Source: Eubacterium xylanophilum ATCC 35991
GTDB taxonomy: Bacteria; Bacillota; Clostridia; Lachnospirales; Lachnospiraceae
Assembly (NCBI RefSeq): GCF_000518685.1
Contig: NZ_JAEB01000001.1
Location: 248,001-312,000, forward strand
Length of the DNA: 64,000 nt
Direction of reading: 5' to 3'
The stretch's first letter is position 1. Each line of letters begins with the position of its first letter. A model generated the notes under the pieces. The model was not told the DNA's origin, did no database searches, and was given only the letters and a program-made list of their open reading frames with translations. Below, in pieces: positions 8,736 through 17,085 of this stretch. Made by a program: the position numbers and the translations under genes.

Positions 8736-9650
8736 ATGGCACGAACATTTGACGATCTTTTGAAGAAGGTTGCAGAGTGCAGCACTAAGAAAGTAGCAGT
8801 AGCAGTTGCTCAGGATGATGCGGTTCTTGAGGCTGTAGTTGCAGCAAAAGAGAAAAATATCGCAGAGGCAATTCTTGTCGGAGATAAGGACAAGATTGAG
8901 GCTATTGCAGCGGAGATGAAGATTGATATCTCTGATTATGAAATCGTTGATGTAAAAGATGATTATGAAGCAGCGCTTACAGCTGTAAAGCTTGTACATG
9001 ATGGCAAGGCTGACATGTATATGAAAGGCTTGATTGATACCAAGTCATTCCTCAAGAGCGTACTTGATAAAGAAGTGGGACTTAGAACAGACAAGACTCT
9101 TTCTCACGTATGTATTTTTGACGTAGAGGGTCATGATGGACTTTTGTTCCTCAGTGACGTGGCATTTATACCATATCCTGACCTTGAGACCAAGGCAAAT
9201 ATCATTAGAAATACAGTTGAGATTGCGCATGCTTGCGGAATTGAGACACCAAAGGTTGCTCCACTTGCAGCTGTAGAAGTGGTTAATCCTAAGATGCCTG
9301 CTACTGTTGAAGCGGCAGAGCTCACTAAGATGTGTGAAGAGGGCAAGATCACCGGTTGTATCGTTGACGGTCCTCTGTCATATGACCTTGCAATTGATCC
9401 GGAGGCTGCGCGCCACAAGGGTGCTACAGATCGTAAGATTGTAGGAGATGCAGATGTTCTTTTGTTCCCGGATATCCATGCCGGAAACATTCTATACAAG
9501 GCAATGGTTCACAATGCTAAAGTTGTCAATGGTAATGTATTGACAGGAACTAAGGCGCCTGTTATCTTGACTTCGAGATCAGATGATTTTGAGACAAAAG
9601 TTAACTCTATTGTTGTAGCTGCTGTAGTTGCAGAGGAACTTAATAAGTAG
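8736..9650 (+). CDS. ptb: phosphate butyryltransferase
   Basis: 304 residues, the usual length for Ptb. It converts butyryl-CoA and phosphate to butyryl-phosphate, the first of two steps of the butyrate kinase route to butyrate and ATP. The PTA/PTB fold is recognisable from ADMYMKGLIDTKSFLKSVLD, FLSDVAFIPYPDLE, VDGPLSYDLAIDPEAA and ADVLLFPDIHAGNILYKA. GGAGG lies 9 nt upstream of the ATG. The next gene, 63 nt downstream, is butyrate kinase, so the assignment to Ptb rather than phosphate acetyltransferase is well supported. It marks the organism as a butyrate producer of the kinase type. Confidence 0.96.
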   Translation: MARTFDDLLKKVAECSTKKVAVAVAQDDAVLEAVVAAKEKNIAEAILVGDKDKIEAIAAEMKIDISDYEIVDVKDDYEAALTAVKLVHDGKADMYMKGLIDTKSFLKSVLDKEVGLRTDKTLSHVCIFDVEGHDGLLFLSDVAFIPYPDLETKANIIRNTVEIAHACGIETPKVAPLAAVEVVNPKMPATVEAAELTKMCEEGKITGCIVDGPLSYDLAIDPEAARHKGATDRKIVGDADVLLFPDIHAGNILYKAMVHNAKVVNGNVLTGTKAPVILTSRSDDFETKVNSIVVAAVVAEELNK

Positions 9651-9713
9651 TATTTATGAGATGATAAAACTCTCGGAATATTTTCGAGGCTTTTATATGA
9701 GAGGAGAAAACAT

Positions 9714-10781
9714 ATGGCATACAATATTTTGGTAATTAATCCTGGCTCAACTTCGACAAAGGTAGGAGTTTATGAGGATGAGCAGAAGATATTTGAGGAG
9801 ACCCTCAGACATTCTACAGAGGAAATTGCAAAGTATGACAATATAATTGATCAGAAAGATTTTAGAAAGAAAGTAATCATTGACATGCTTAAAAATAAGA
9901 ACTATGATGTCAATGCATTTGATATTATTGTAGGACGTGGTGGGCTCTTGAAACCTATTCCGGGAGGAACATATGCAGTTTCTGACGAGCTTATCGAGGA
10001 TTTGAAGATTGGCAAGCAGGGACAGCATGCGTCAAACCTCGGTGGAATTCTTGCCAAGGAAATTGGTGATGAGGTCGATGCGGCAGCTTATATTGTAGAT
10101 CCTGTTGTTGTTGATGAGCTTGAGCCGGTTGCAAGATACTCCGGAATGCCTGAACTTCCAAGAAGAAGTATTTTCCATGCTCTTAATCAGAAGGCAGTTG
10201 CTAAGCGCTATGCCAAGGAGATTGGTAAGAATTACAATGAGATTTCACTTATCGTAATTCACCTCGGAGGTGGAGTTTCAGTTGCAGCTCATAAGAACGG
10301 AAAAGTTGTAGATGTTAATAATATTCTCGATGGAGAGGGTGCTTTTTCTCCAGAGAGAGCGGGAACTGTGCCTGTTGGAGATCTTATCAAGCTTTGCTTC
10401 TCAGGAAAATATTCCGAGAAAGAAATCTACAAGAAGATTTGTGGAAACGGTGGATTTAATGGATATATCGGATCCAACAATTTCCTTGATCTCATGAAGA
10501 TGAAGGAAGAGGGTAATGAAGAGGCGGCAAATGTAATTGATGCATTTATCTATCAGATTGCTAAGGATGCAGGAGCTATGGCTACAGTTCTCAATGGAAA
10601 AGTAGATCAGATTATCTGCACCGGTGGTATTTCATATAGTGAATTTGTTATAAATGCTCTTAAGGAGAAAATCGGATTTATCGCTGATTTTACTGTATAT
10701 CCGGGAGAGGATGAGCTTCTCGCACTTGCCCAGGGTGGACTTAGAGTTACAACTGGTGAAGAGCGCGTGATGGAATACTAA
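9714..10781 (+). CDS. buk: butyrate kinase
   Basis: 355 residues, a cytoplasmic member of the acetate/sugar kinase (ASKHA) superfamily. It makes ATP and butyrate from butyryl-phosphate. Visible motifs are the phosphate-1 loop [14 protein letters not shown] at the N-terminus, [10 protein letters not shown] near residue 73, the [11 protein letters not shown] phosphate-2 loop near residue 185, and ICTGGISYS near residue 303. The length fits butyrate kinase rather than acetate kinase (about 400). The start has GAGGAG at good spacing. It sits between ptb and a purE-like gene in one run. Confidence 0.96.
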   Translation: MAYNILVINPGSTSTKVGVYEDEQKIFEETLRHSTEEIAKYDNIIDQKDFRKKVIIDMLKNKNYDVNAFDIIVGRGGLLKPIPGGTYAVSDELIEDLKIGKQGQHASNLGGILAKEIGDEVDAAAYIVDPVVVDELEPVARYSGMPELPRRSIFHALNQKAVAKRYAKEIGKNYNEISLIVIHLGGGVSVAAHKNGKVVDVNNILDGEGAFSPERAGTVPVGDLIKLCFSGKYSEKEIYKKICGNGGFNGYIGSNNFLDLMKMKEEGNEEAANVIDAFIYQIAKDAGAMATVLNGKVDQIICTGGISYSEFVINALKEKIGFIADFTVYPGEDELLALAQGGLRVTTGEERVMEY

Positions 10782-10802
10782 GAAAGTTTAGGAGGGCGAC
10801 AG

Positions 10803-11291
10803 GTGAAAGTTGCTATTATTATGGGCTCAACTAGCGATCTTGCTAAGGTTGAACCTGCTATAGATATCTTAAAAGAATATGGTGTGGAAGTAAATGTTCG
10901 CTGTTTATCAGCACATAGAGCTCACAAGGCTCTGTCTGAGTTTATAGAGGAGTGCAATGAGAATGGCACAGAGGCCATAATTGCAGCTGCAGGTATGGCA
11001 GCAGCACTTCCTGGTGTTGTTGCAAGTCAAACTGTAATTCCGGTAATAGGAGTGCCTATTTCAGGTTCAGTTCTTGATGGAGTAGATGCATTGCTTTCTA
11101 TCGTGCAGATGCCACCGGGAATTCCGGTTGCTACTGTTGCAATTAATGGAAGTAAGAATGCAGCTCATCTTGCACTTCAGATTATTGCTAATAAGCATGA
11201 TGAAGTGAAGCAAAAGCTGGTTGCAGCAAGAGCTGATATGGCTAAAGCTGCGGATGCAGCAAATGAAGAGGTAATCTCTAAGTATAATTAG
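10803..11291 (+). CDS. purE: PurE-like AIR carboxylase / N5-CAIR mutase family protein, divergent
   Basis: 162 residues, the length of class I PurE, starting at a GTG with AGGAGGG upstream. The family fold is clear: GSTSDLAKVEPA at the N-terminus, LSAHRAHKAL (His of the SAHR motif kept), and LLSIVQMPPGIPVATVAING. PurE interconverts N5-CAIR and CAIR in purine synthesis. Oddities are GMAAALPG, where class I enzymes normally have GGAAHLPG or GMAAHLPG, so the conserved His is Ala, and AHRAHK in place of AHRTP. No other purine gene is near; it follows buk by 21 nt and ends at a terminator. It may be a true PurE or a PurE-like protein of another role. Confidence 0.8.
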   Translation: MKVAIIMGSTSDLAKVEPAIDILKEYGVEVNVRCLSAHRAHKALSEFIEECNENGTEAIIAAAGMAAALPGVVASQTVIPVIGVPISGSVLDGVDALLSIVQMPPGIPVATVAINGSKNAAHLALQIIANKHDEVKQKLVAARADMAKAADAANEEVISKYN

Positions 11292-11316
11292 ATGAAAGAT
11301 TATATGTGATATTAGG

Positions 11317-11353
11317 CCCCTCGCTAGGTAATTAGCGAGGGGATTTATATTTT
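11317..11353 (+). terminator. terminator after the butyrate operon
   Basis: CCCCTCGCTA (11317-11326), a 6-nt loop and TAGCGAGGGG (11333-11342) form a perfect 10-bp stem, followed by a T-rich stretch (ATTTATATTTT). Confidence 0.85.
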
Positions 11354-11523
11354 AAGGTAGTTTAGTATTGAGAAGTGAGTGAATTCGCATAACAGAGTAA
11401 TATTCAAGATATTTTATTGTTATTTGTAATTGGGAAAAATATTGGTATTTTAATACAATAGATACGTGTCTTTTTTTTGCCACATATATTCAGTATAATT
11501 AAAGAGTAATTATGGAGGTAATA

Positions 11524-12786
11524 ATGAAGAAAGAAGTAAAAAAAATAGTATTGATTGTATTGATTATGAATATAGCAATTTGTAACTGTGTGAGTCAATA
11601 TGATGTAATGAAAGCTGAAACGTCGCATGAAATCGGAGCGAAATCGACCGCAGAGCCAAATGTATCATCATTAGGCTCTGCAGCAAAACAAACTGTTAAA
11701 ACAGTCACGTTAGCAAAAGGTGTGGAAGCAAGAGTGAGCTTTAACGATGAGGGCTGTTGGATACAGAAACTAAATGTTGAGAAGAGTATTAGGAAACTTG
11801 TTCTTCCCTCAAAAATTGAAGGAAGAACAGTTGTGACAGTGGATTACAAATCTCAGGACTCTCCGTATTATTATGAGGATGATATGACTAATATCTTTGG
11901 AAAAAAGCTTGAAAAACCAGAAGATGATAGTTGGAGCCCTAAAGATATCTATCCTTCCAATAATAAAAATATTAAAGAAATTGTTTTGCCAGATTCCATA
12001 AAAAAAATTGGTGAACGCTCATTTGCGGGCTTAGTTGGTCTTTCAAAGATAAAACTACCACGTAATCTCGAAAAAATAGAGGCTGAAACTTTCGCGAGAT
12101 GCGAAAAAATCAAAAGTCTAAATATTCCAATCAAAGTAGAGCAAATTGATCAATCAGCATTTATCTATTGTAAAGGAATAAAGAGTCTTCATGTCAGTAA
12201 AGGTAATAAAAATTTTGTTAAAGAAGGAGATTTTATTCTAAAAAACGACAAGAAAACAGTATTTTTACTTGCTAAGAGTAAGAATAAAGTGGTTGTGCCA
12301 CGAAATGCCTCGATGTTTGAGGACGGAATGTTTTCCTATTATACACCAAAAAGAATTGGAGTTTCAAAAAGCAATAAAACTCTTGCGAGTAGTGGGAATT
12401 GTGTGTATAAAAAAAAGAATGGTGCTCTTTTGCTTGCAATTTCAAACAGAAGTAAAACTGTGAATATTTCTTCGAAAGTTAAATCTATAAAAACAGGTGT
12501 AATTTGGAGTGGGAAGGTCAAAAAGATAATTATACCGAAATCTGTTAAAGCTCTATATAAGAATTGGTATTTGGGGCTTTTTACAGAAAGTAGCCCTAAT
12601 ACAGTTGTTTTTAAAGGGAAAAAACCACCTCGAATTAAATTAACTGATTCTGAATCAGTTATGCCATCAGCTGTAAATGTTATAGTAGCTAAAAATGCAA
12701 TTAAGAATTACAAAAAATGGTTCAAGTTGAATTTTATAAAGAATCGCTTTGATAAAAAGAAGAAAGTTTTTTATATTAAACAGTAA
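11524..12786 (+). CDS. secreted leucine-rich-repeat (BspA/LRR_5-like) protein, copy 1
   Basis: About 420 residues. A basic N-terminus and hydrophobic stretch (about 5-25) form a signal peptide. Successive LRR_5-type units follow, such as NIKEIVLPDSIKKIGERSFAG, LSKIKLPRNLEKIEAETFAR and KSLNIPIKVEQIDQSAF. The C-terminal part is Lys-rich. BspA-type repeats are surface adhesion modules. I start at the ATG at 11524 because GGAGG lies over an upstream in-frame ATG at 11512. A TATAAT (11494-11499) precedes it without a clear -35. It is a paralogue of the following gene, probably from tandem duplication. No catalytic domain or cell-wall anchor was seen. Confidence 0.85.
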   Translation: MKKEVKKIVLIVLIMNIAICNCVSQYDVMKAETSHEIGAKSTAEPNVSSLGSAAKQTVKTVTLAKGVEARVSFNDEGCWIQKLNVEKSIRKLVLPSKIEGRTVVTVDYKSQDSPYYYEDDMTNIFGKKLEKPEDDSWSPKDIYPSNNKNIKEIVLPDSIKKIGERSFAGLVGLSKIKLPRNLEKIEAETFARCEKIKSLNIPIKVEQIDQSAFIYCKGIKSLHVSKGNKNFVKEGDFILKNDKKTVFLLAKSKNKVVVPRNASMFEDGMFSYYTPKRIGVSKSNKTLASSGNCVYKKKNGALLLAISNRSKTVNISSKVKSIKTGVIWSGKVKKIIIPKSVKALYKNWYLGLFTESSPNTVVFKGKKPPRIKLTDSESVMPSAVNVIVAKNAIKNYKKWFKLNFIKNRFDKKKKVFYIKQ

Positions 12787-12791
12787 ATTTG

Positions 12792-12814
12792 GGGCACCTG
12801 ACGGTGCCCTTTTG
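12792..12814 (+). terminator. terminator between the two LRR genes
   Basis: GGGCACC (12792-12798), loop TGAC, GGTGCCC (12803-12809), then TTTT. It separates the two LRR paralogues, so each probably has its own transcript. Confidence 0.85.
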
Positions 12815-12962
12815 TCTTATGTAAAAACATATAAAATGGGACAGTTTTCTTCAAGACACTGACTATTTTTTGTCATAAATGCTTGGTATTATTACTTAGT
12901 AATGGAATTGAGATTGGAACTAATATATTTAATCTTTTAAAGAATAAACTGGAGGAATTGAC

Positions 12963-14171
12963 ATGAGAAAAAAATTAGCTGGAATATCAGCATCAGTATT
13001 GCTAGTATGTATTTGTTTTATGGGGATGTATTTGACTTGTACATGCAGTAATGCTGAAGAGATTAAAGGTAAATTGGATAATGTAAAAATAGTGAAACTA
13101 GGAGATGGTATTACTGCACAAGCAAGTTTTGATGATATTGGTGTTAGTTTGAAAAAAATAAACCTATCTAAGAAATGTAAGAAAATCGTGATTCCTGAAA
13201 AGATAGAGGGAAAGCCTGTAGTAAGATTAGCATCTTCTGTAACAGATAGCGAGAGCGATTTGGATGATGAGATGACTAATCTGTTTGGGAAAGAATTTGA
13301 ACCAGCAGAGGATGGAGATTTGTCTGTAGAAGAAAGATTTCCGGCCAATAATGTATTTGTTAAGGAAATTGTTTTGCCAGATACAGTTTCCTATATTGGA
13401 AAAAGGTGTTTTGCAGGTCTAATAAATCTTAAAAAAGTAAATATTCCTCTTAATACAAAGAGTATCGAAGAGGAAACTTTTGCTAGATGTGAAAAGCTTA
13501 AACAAATTACTTTGCCAAAAAAAATTGAGAAAATTGATAAAACTGCGTTTGTATACTGCAAAAGTCTTGAAAAGATACACGTTAAAAAGGGGAATAAGAA
13601 TTTTATTGAAAAAGGTGACTTTATTCTCCGTGGCGACAAAAAGACAGCATTCATGCTCTCGCGCAGAAAAAAATGTGTCGTTGTCCCTGAGAGTGTTAAG
13701 TATTTTGACAGAGGTACTTTCGATGAATTGACTGCCCAAAAGATTGTAGTTAGCAAGAAAAACAAGATATTATCTTCAGATAATAACTGTGTTTATAAGA
13801 AGAAGGGAAAAGTGTTGGTAGCGGCTATTAGCTCGAATAAAAAGAAGTTCGTTATCTCTTCAAAAGTCAGAGTGCTGTCAGGTACAATCGCTTGGGGAGG
13901 ATTTGCTAGAAAAGTTATACTTCCATCTACCATAAAAAAAATCTGCGGTAATTGGAAATGGGGATTGTACTCTGATAATAATAATCAATTAATTGTATTC
14001 AAGGGAAATAATCCACCTAAGGTTTCAGGGGCCAATCCCAAGAATGCTCTGTTGTCTCAAGTTTATTTGCGTTTTAATAAGGGTGCAGAGGGGAAATATA
14101 AAAAGCTTTACAAAAAATACCATATCAAACTAATATGGTCTAAGAGTAAAAAAGCATATTATTGTATATAA
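12963..14171 (+). CDS. secreted leucine-rich-repeat (BspA/LRR_5-like) protein, copy 2
   Basis: 402 residues with an N-terminal signal peptide (hydrophobic to about residue 28, possible cleavage after SNA). The layout matches the preceding gene: a KIVIPEKIEGKPVV beta region, an acidic DDEMTNLFGKEFEP motif that has a close counterpart (DDMTNIFGKKLEKP) in copy 1, then LRR_5 units (VKEIVLPDTVSYIGKRCFAG, LKKVNIPLNTKSIEEETFAR) and a Lys-rich C-terminus. GGAGG is well placed before the ATG. It is probably exported and surface-associated; function unknown. The two copies match along most of their length but differ at many positions, so the duplication is not recent. Confidence 0.87.
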   Translation: MRKKLAGISASVLLVCICFMGMYLTCTCSNAEEIKGKLDNVKIVKLGDGITAQASFDDIGVSLKKINLSKKCKKIVIPEKIEGKPVVRLASSVTDSESDLDDEMTNLFGKEFEPAEDGDLSVEERFPANNVFVKEIVLPDTVSYIGKRCFAGLINLKKVNIPLNTKSIEEETFARCEKLKQITLPKKIEKIDKTAFVYCKSLEKIHVKKGNKNFIEKGDFILRGDKKTAFMLSRRKKCVVVPESVKYFDRGTFDELTAQKIVVSKKNKILSSDNNCVYKKKGKVLVAAISSNKKKFVISSKVRVLSGTIAWGGFARKVILPSTIKKICGNWKWGLYSDNNNQLIVFKGNNPPKVSGANPKNALLSQVYLRFNKGAEGKYKKLYKKYHIKLIWSKSKKAYYCI

Positions 14172-14186
14172 TAAGTATTGAAAACC

Positions 14187-14224
14187 AGGGCTGTTACATG
14201 AAAACGATTCCATGTAACAGCCCT
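14187..14224. terminator. bidirectional hairpin terminator
   Basis: AGGGCTGTTACATG (14187-14200) and CATGTAACAGCCCT (14211-14224) make a perfect 14-bp stem with a 10-nt loop between two convergent genes. On the minus strand a T-rich stretch follows; on the plus strand the T run is poor. Confidence 0.75.
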
Positions 14225-14265
14225 GAGCTTATCTATAATCTTATCAAATTCTAGAGGTCGTATTT

Positions 14266-15336
14266 TTAATATGGAAAGTTGTTCTTGCCGGATATCACTT
14301 CTTTTTTGTTATTCATTGGTATATTTTTTTCTTCGATGACATGGCCGTATATATCCGTAATTCTAAAACTATATGGGCCGGTTCCCATTCCATTAGGAGC
14401 GGCGAAGTAGTTGTATTCTTTGCGCTCGAGAGCAACATACTTCCCGGTGGATTTGTTGTAATACTCGAGAGATTTTACTGGATATCTATGATTTCTAACC
14501 TGAATCTCTGCCCAATATTGGCTACTTGTTGGCTTCCACAGAAAAGCTACAGGATCTGTAGTTGGGAGTGGAACAATCTTCCAACTTATCTTCATTCGAC
14601 CGGTGACTTCTGGTTCGATTTTCTTAAAAGCGGCTCTGGATAGGTCTATATCTCCGACCTTTCCTTCAGGGAGTCTGTCTGTTATCAGAACATTTATCTT
14701 ATCTCCGTCTTTGTCAGTAATCTCAATATAGGCACCGGCCAAGTTGTTCATGTAATCTGTTGTGTTCATGGCAGCGGTATAGTATATTTTTTCAAAATCA
14801 TCCAGATTTGCAGCTCCTGTGGATTCTCTATCATAAAATGTTCCGTCACCGGTGTGAATCGTGTTTAGTGAGTATTTGCCTGCATCGTAGGATGCTGTGT
14901 CTGGAGCTGGCGTGCTACTTGTCGTTGGGATAACTCCCGGAGTGGACACTGGTGACACGGCTTTGTCTTGGTGTTTTGTGACTGAGCTAGAAGTTGTCAC
15001 GTTTACAGTGATTTTTCCCTTGGCTTTCAATTTGCTATTTTTGTAGGCTTTAATTATTAATGTAGTTTTACCTGATTTTTTTCCTGTTATAATAAGTTTC
15101 TTTTTCTTGAATTTGTACTTTATAATTTTCTTGTTTTTGACGGTTGCCTTAAATTTGCTATATTTATTTTTTATAACAACTGTCTTTTTCTTTCCTACAT
15201 TTACAGAAACTGTCTTTTTTGAAAATTTCAACTTCTTTACTGATTTGGCTGATGTGTCACCGGCATATGGCGATAATGTGGCACTTACGAGAGTTGCCAA
15301 ACATAGTGCGCATGATATTGTTCTCTTTTTATTCAT
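14266..15336 (-). CDS. secreted bacterial expansin (EXLX1-like) with basic Ig-like N-terminal domain
   Basis: 356 residues. Signal peptide 1-30, a very Lys-rich Ig-like (Big-type) domain about 33-114, a Ser/Thr/Pro linker 115-148, then a two-domain expansin from about 150. The DPBB domain has GDGTFYDRES, LAGAYIEI, ITDRLPEG (Asp220) and GDIDLS (Asp231). The CBM63-like domain has SSQYWAEIQVRNHRYPV and EYNYFAAPNGMGTG. Bacterial expansins loosen cellulose-matrix contacts without hydrolysis. Against B. subtilis EXLX1 (from memory) the two key Asp are kept, the Tyr two residues after the first Asp is Leu, and the paired surface Trp residues are Tyr-Trp. It complements the GH11 xylanase nearby. Confidence 0.9.
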   Translation of the reverse strand: MNKKRTISCALCLATLVSATLSPYAGDTSAKSVKKLKFSKKTVSVNVGKKKTVVIKNKYSKFKATVKNKKIIKYKFKKKKLIITGKKSGKTTLIIKAYKNSKLKAKGKITVNVTTSSSVTKHQDKAVSPVSTPGVIPTTSSTPAPDTASYDAGKYSLNTIHTGDGTFYDRESTGAANLDDFEKIYYTAAMNTTDYMNNLAGAYIEITDKDGDKINVLITDRLPEGKVGDIDLSRAAFKKIEPEVTGRMKISWKIVPLPTTDPVAFLWKPTSSQYWAEIQVRNHRYPVKSLEYYNKSTGKYVALERKEYNYFAAPNGMGTGPYSFRITDIYGHVIEEKNIPMNNKKEVISGKNNFPY

Positions 15337-15414
15337 GATTTACCTCCGAATACTTGATTATTTTTGCTCTCTCTTGGAACATTTTTCTACAATGAAAATT
15401 ATGCAACAAAAATG

Positions 15415-15443
15415 TTGTAAAATCATGGCAAATATTGTAAAAT
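15415..15443 (+). promoter_or_regulatory. promoter of the lar operon
   Basis: TTGTAA (15415-15420), a 17-nt spacer and TAAAAT (15438-15443), about 40 nt before the larE start. A CAACA-N4-TGTTG palindrome (15404-15417) overlaps the -35 and could be an operator. Confidence 0.5.
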
Positions 15444-15479
15444 TATCTACATAAAGATTTCGTGTAAGGAGATTATGAG

Positions 15480-16325
15480 GTGTTGAGAGATATTGGTGGA
15501 GAGGTTATGGGGAAATACTCCGACCTCAAGAAAAATATTAAGCAGATGGGGTGTTTGGCGGTTGCATTTTCAGGTGGAGTGGATTCGACTTTTTTGTTAA
15601 AAGTTGCAAATCAAGTGCTGTCTGATTGGGTTATTGCGATAATTGTCAAGTTGAACTCATTCCCAGATAAGGAATTTGAGAATGCCGTGAGATTTTGCCA
15701 AGAAGAAAAAATTGAATATAGGGTGATAGAAGTAGATGAATTATCTATTGATGGATTTGCTGCTAATCCTGTGGATAGGTGCTATATTTGCAAGAGCAAG
15801 GTCTTTGGTGAAATCAAGAAGCTGGCAGAGAGTATGAATATTCACCAGGTTGTTGAAGGAACCAATTCTGATGATGAGAGTGATTATAGACCGGGGATGC
15901 GAGCTATCAGGGAGCTGGGAGTGAAGAGCCCTCTAAAAGAAGTGGGATTGACTAAGGCAGAAATCAGAGAATTATCTCAGAATATGGGACTTAGGACGTG
16001 GAACAAGCCTAGTCTTGCATGTTTGAGTAGCCGTTTTGTTTATGGAGAGCAGATTACTAAGAAAAAGCTTAAAATGGTCGAAGATGCAGAGGAGTTCCTG
16101 CACGAGTTGGGATACAGACAGGTGAGAGTGCGTATTCACGGAGAAAATATGGCGAGAATTGAGCCTGTTCCTGAAGATATATCAAAGGTTGTATTTCAAA
16201 GAGAAGAGATTAATAGCAAGTTTGAAGAAATTGGTTTCAAATATGTTACTCTAGATTTGAAAGGTTATAGAACCGGAAGTATGAATGAGGTGTTGTTAGA
16301 TGACAAAAACGAGGGAAATTCTTGA
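15480..16325 (+). CDS. larE: LarE, ATP-dependent sacrificial sulfur transferase
   Basis: 281 residues from a GTG with AAGGAG upstream; an in-frame ATG at 15507 with GGTGGAG is an equally possible start. LarE activates the pyridinium bis-carboxylate precursor with ATP and adds sulfur during synthesis of the nickel-pincer nucleotide cofactor. The PP-loop SGGVDST is at residues 31-37. Other marks are CYICK (101-105), VEGTNSDD, and WNKPSLACLSSR with Cys181 in the place of the sacrificial cysteine. The CxxC pair plus Cys181 leave open an Fe-S-dependent version. It is the first gene of a tight larE-larB-larC cluster and overlaps larB by 26 nt. Confidence 0.93.
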   Translation: MLRDIGGEVMGKYSDLKKNIKQMGCLAVAFSGGVDSTFLLKVANQVLSDWVIAIIVKLNSFPDKEFENAVRFCQEEKIEYRVIEVDELSIDGFAANPVDRCYICKSKVFGEIKKLAESMNIHQVVEGTNSDDESDYRPGMRAIRELGVKSPLKEVGLTKAEIRELSQNMGLRTWNKPSLACLSSRFVYGEQITKKKLKMVEDAEEFLHELGYRQVRVRIHGENMARIEPVPEDISKVVFQREEINSKFEEIGFKYVTLDLKGYRTGSMNEVLLDDKNEGNS

Positions 16326-17085
16326 TGGAGTTAAGTGCGGTGATATTAGCATAGATGACGCGGAGAGATACTTTGCCGGTGTGCCATTCGAAGAAATGGA
16401 CTATGCAAAATTAGATTTTCACAGAAAAGTGAGAACTGGTTTTCCCGAGGTTGTATTTTGTCAAGGCAAAGATGATGATTTTCTCGTATCTATTTACAAG
16501 AAGATTTTGGAGGCTGAGGGATGTGTGTTTGGGACAAGAGCAACACAGGATCAGTATGAGATGTTATCTGGAAAGCTTCAGGGAGTGTCATATGATAGAA
16601 TATCTCGGATTTTGAGGGTTGGTGAGTTTGCGGATAATAAGGTTGGGTGCGTTGCAGTCTGCTGTGCGGGAACAGCGGACATACCGGTTGCGGAGGAAGC
16701 GGCACAGACTGCGGAATACTTTGGCACCAAGGTGGAGAGAATCTACGATGTTGGTGTCAGCGGTATTCACCGTCTATTGTCGAAAACGGATATATTGCAA
16801 AAAGCAAATTGTATAATAGCGATTGCAGGCATGGAAGGTGCGTTGGCAAGCGTCATTGGAGGATTAGTTTCTAATCCGGTAATTGCAGTTCCTACGTCGG
16901 TGGGATATGGAGCCAATATGGGTGGTCTTTCGGCTCTATTAACCATGATTAATTCCTGCGCCAATGGGGTGACAGTAGTGAATATTGATAATGGTTACGG
17001 AGCAGGATATGTTGCCACTCAGATCAATCGTTTGGCGGTGGGAAGGGAAGACAAAAGCCAATTAGAACGGAGGCAGTATGAGTAG
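16300..17085 (+). CDS. larB: LarB, pyridinium-3,5-biscarboxylic acid mononucleotide synthase
   Basis: 261 residues. LarB carboxylates and hydrolyses nicotinic acid adenine dinucleotide, the first step of nickel-pincer cofactor synthesis. The C-terminal half is PurE-like: AGTADIPVAEEAAQTAEYFG, DVGVSGIHRLL, GMEGALASVIGGLVSNPVIAVPTSVGYG and NIDNGYGAGYVA are LarB family signatures. The N-terminal 80 residues are specific to LarB. It starts inside the 3' end of larE and overlaps larC by 8 nt, so the three are translationally coupled. Confidence 0.94.
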   Translation: MTKTREILDGVKCGDISIDDAERYFAGVPFEEMDYAKLDFHRKVRTGFPEVVFCQGKDDDFLVSIYKKILEAEGCVFGTRATQDQYEMLSGKLQGVSYDRISRILRVGEFADNKVGCVAVCCAGTADIPVAEEAAQTAEYFGTKVERIYDVGVSGIHRLLSKTDILQKANCIIAIAGMEGALASVIGGLVSNPVIAVPTSVGYGANMGGLSALLTMINSCANGVTVVNIDNGYGAGYVATQINRLAVGREDKSQLERRQYE

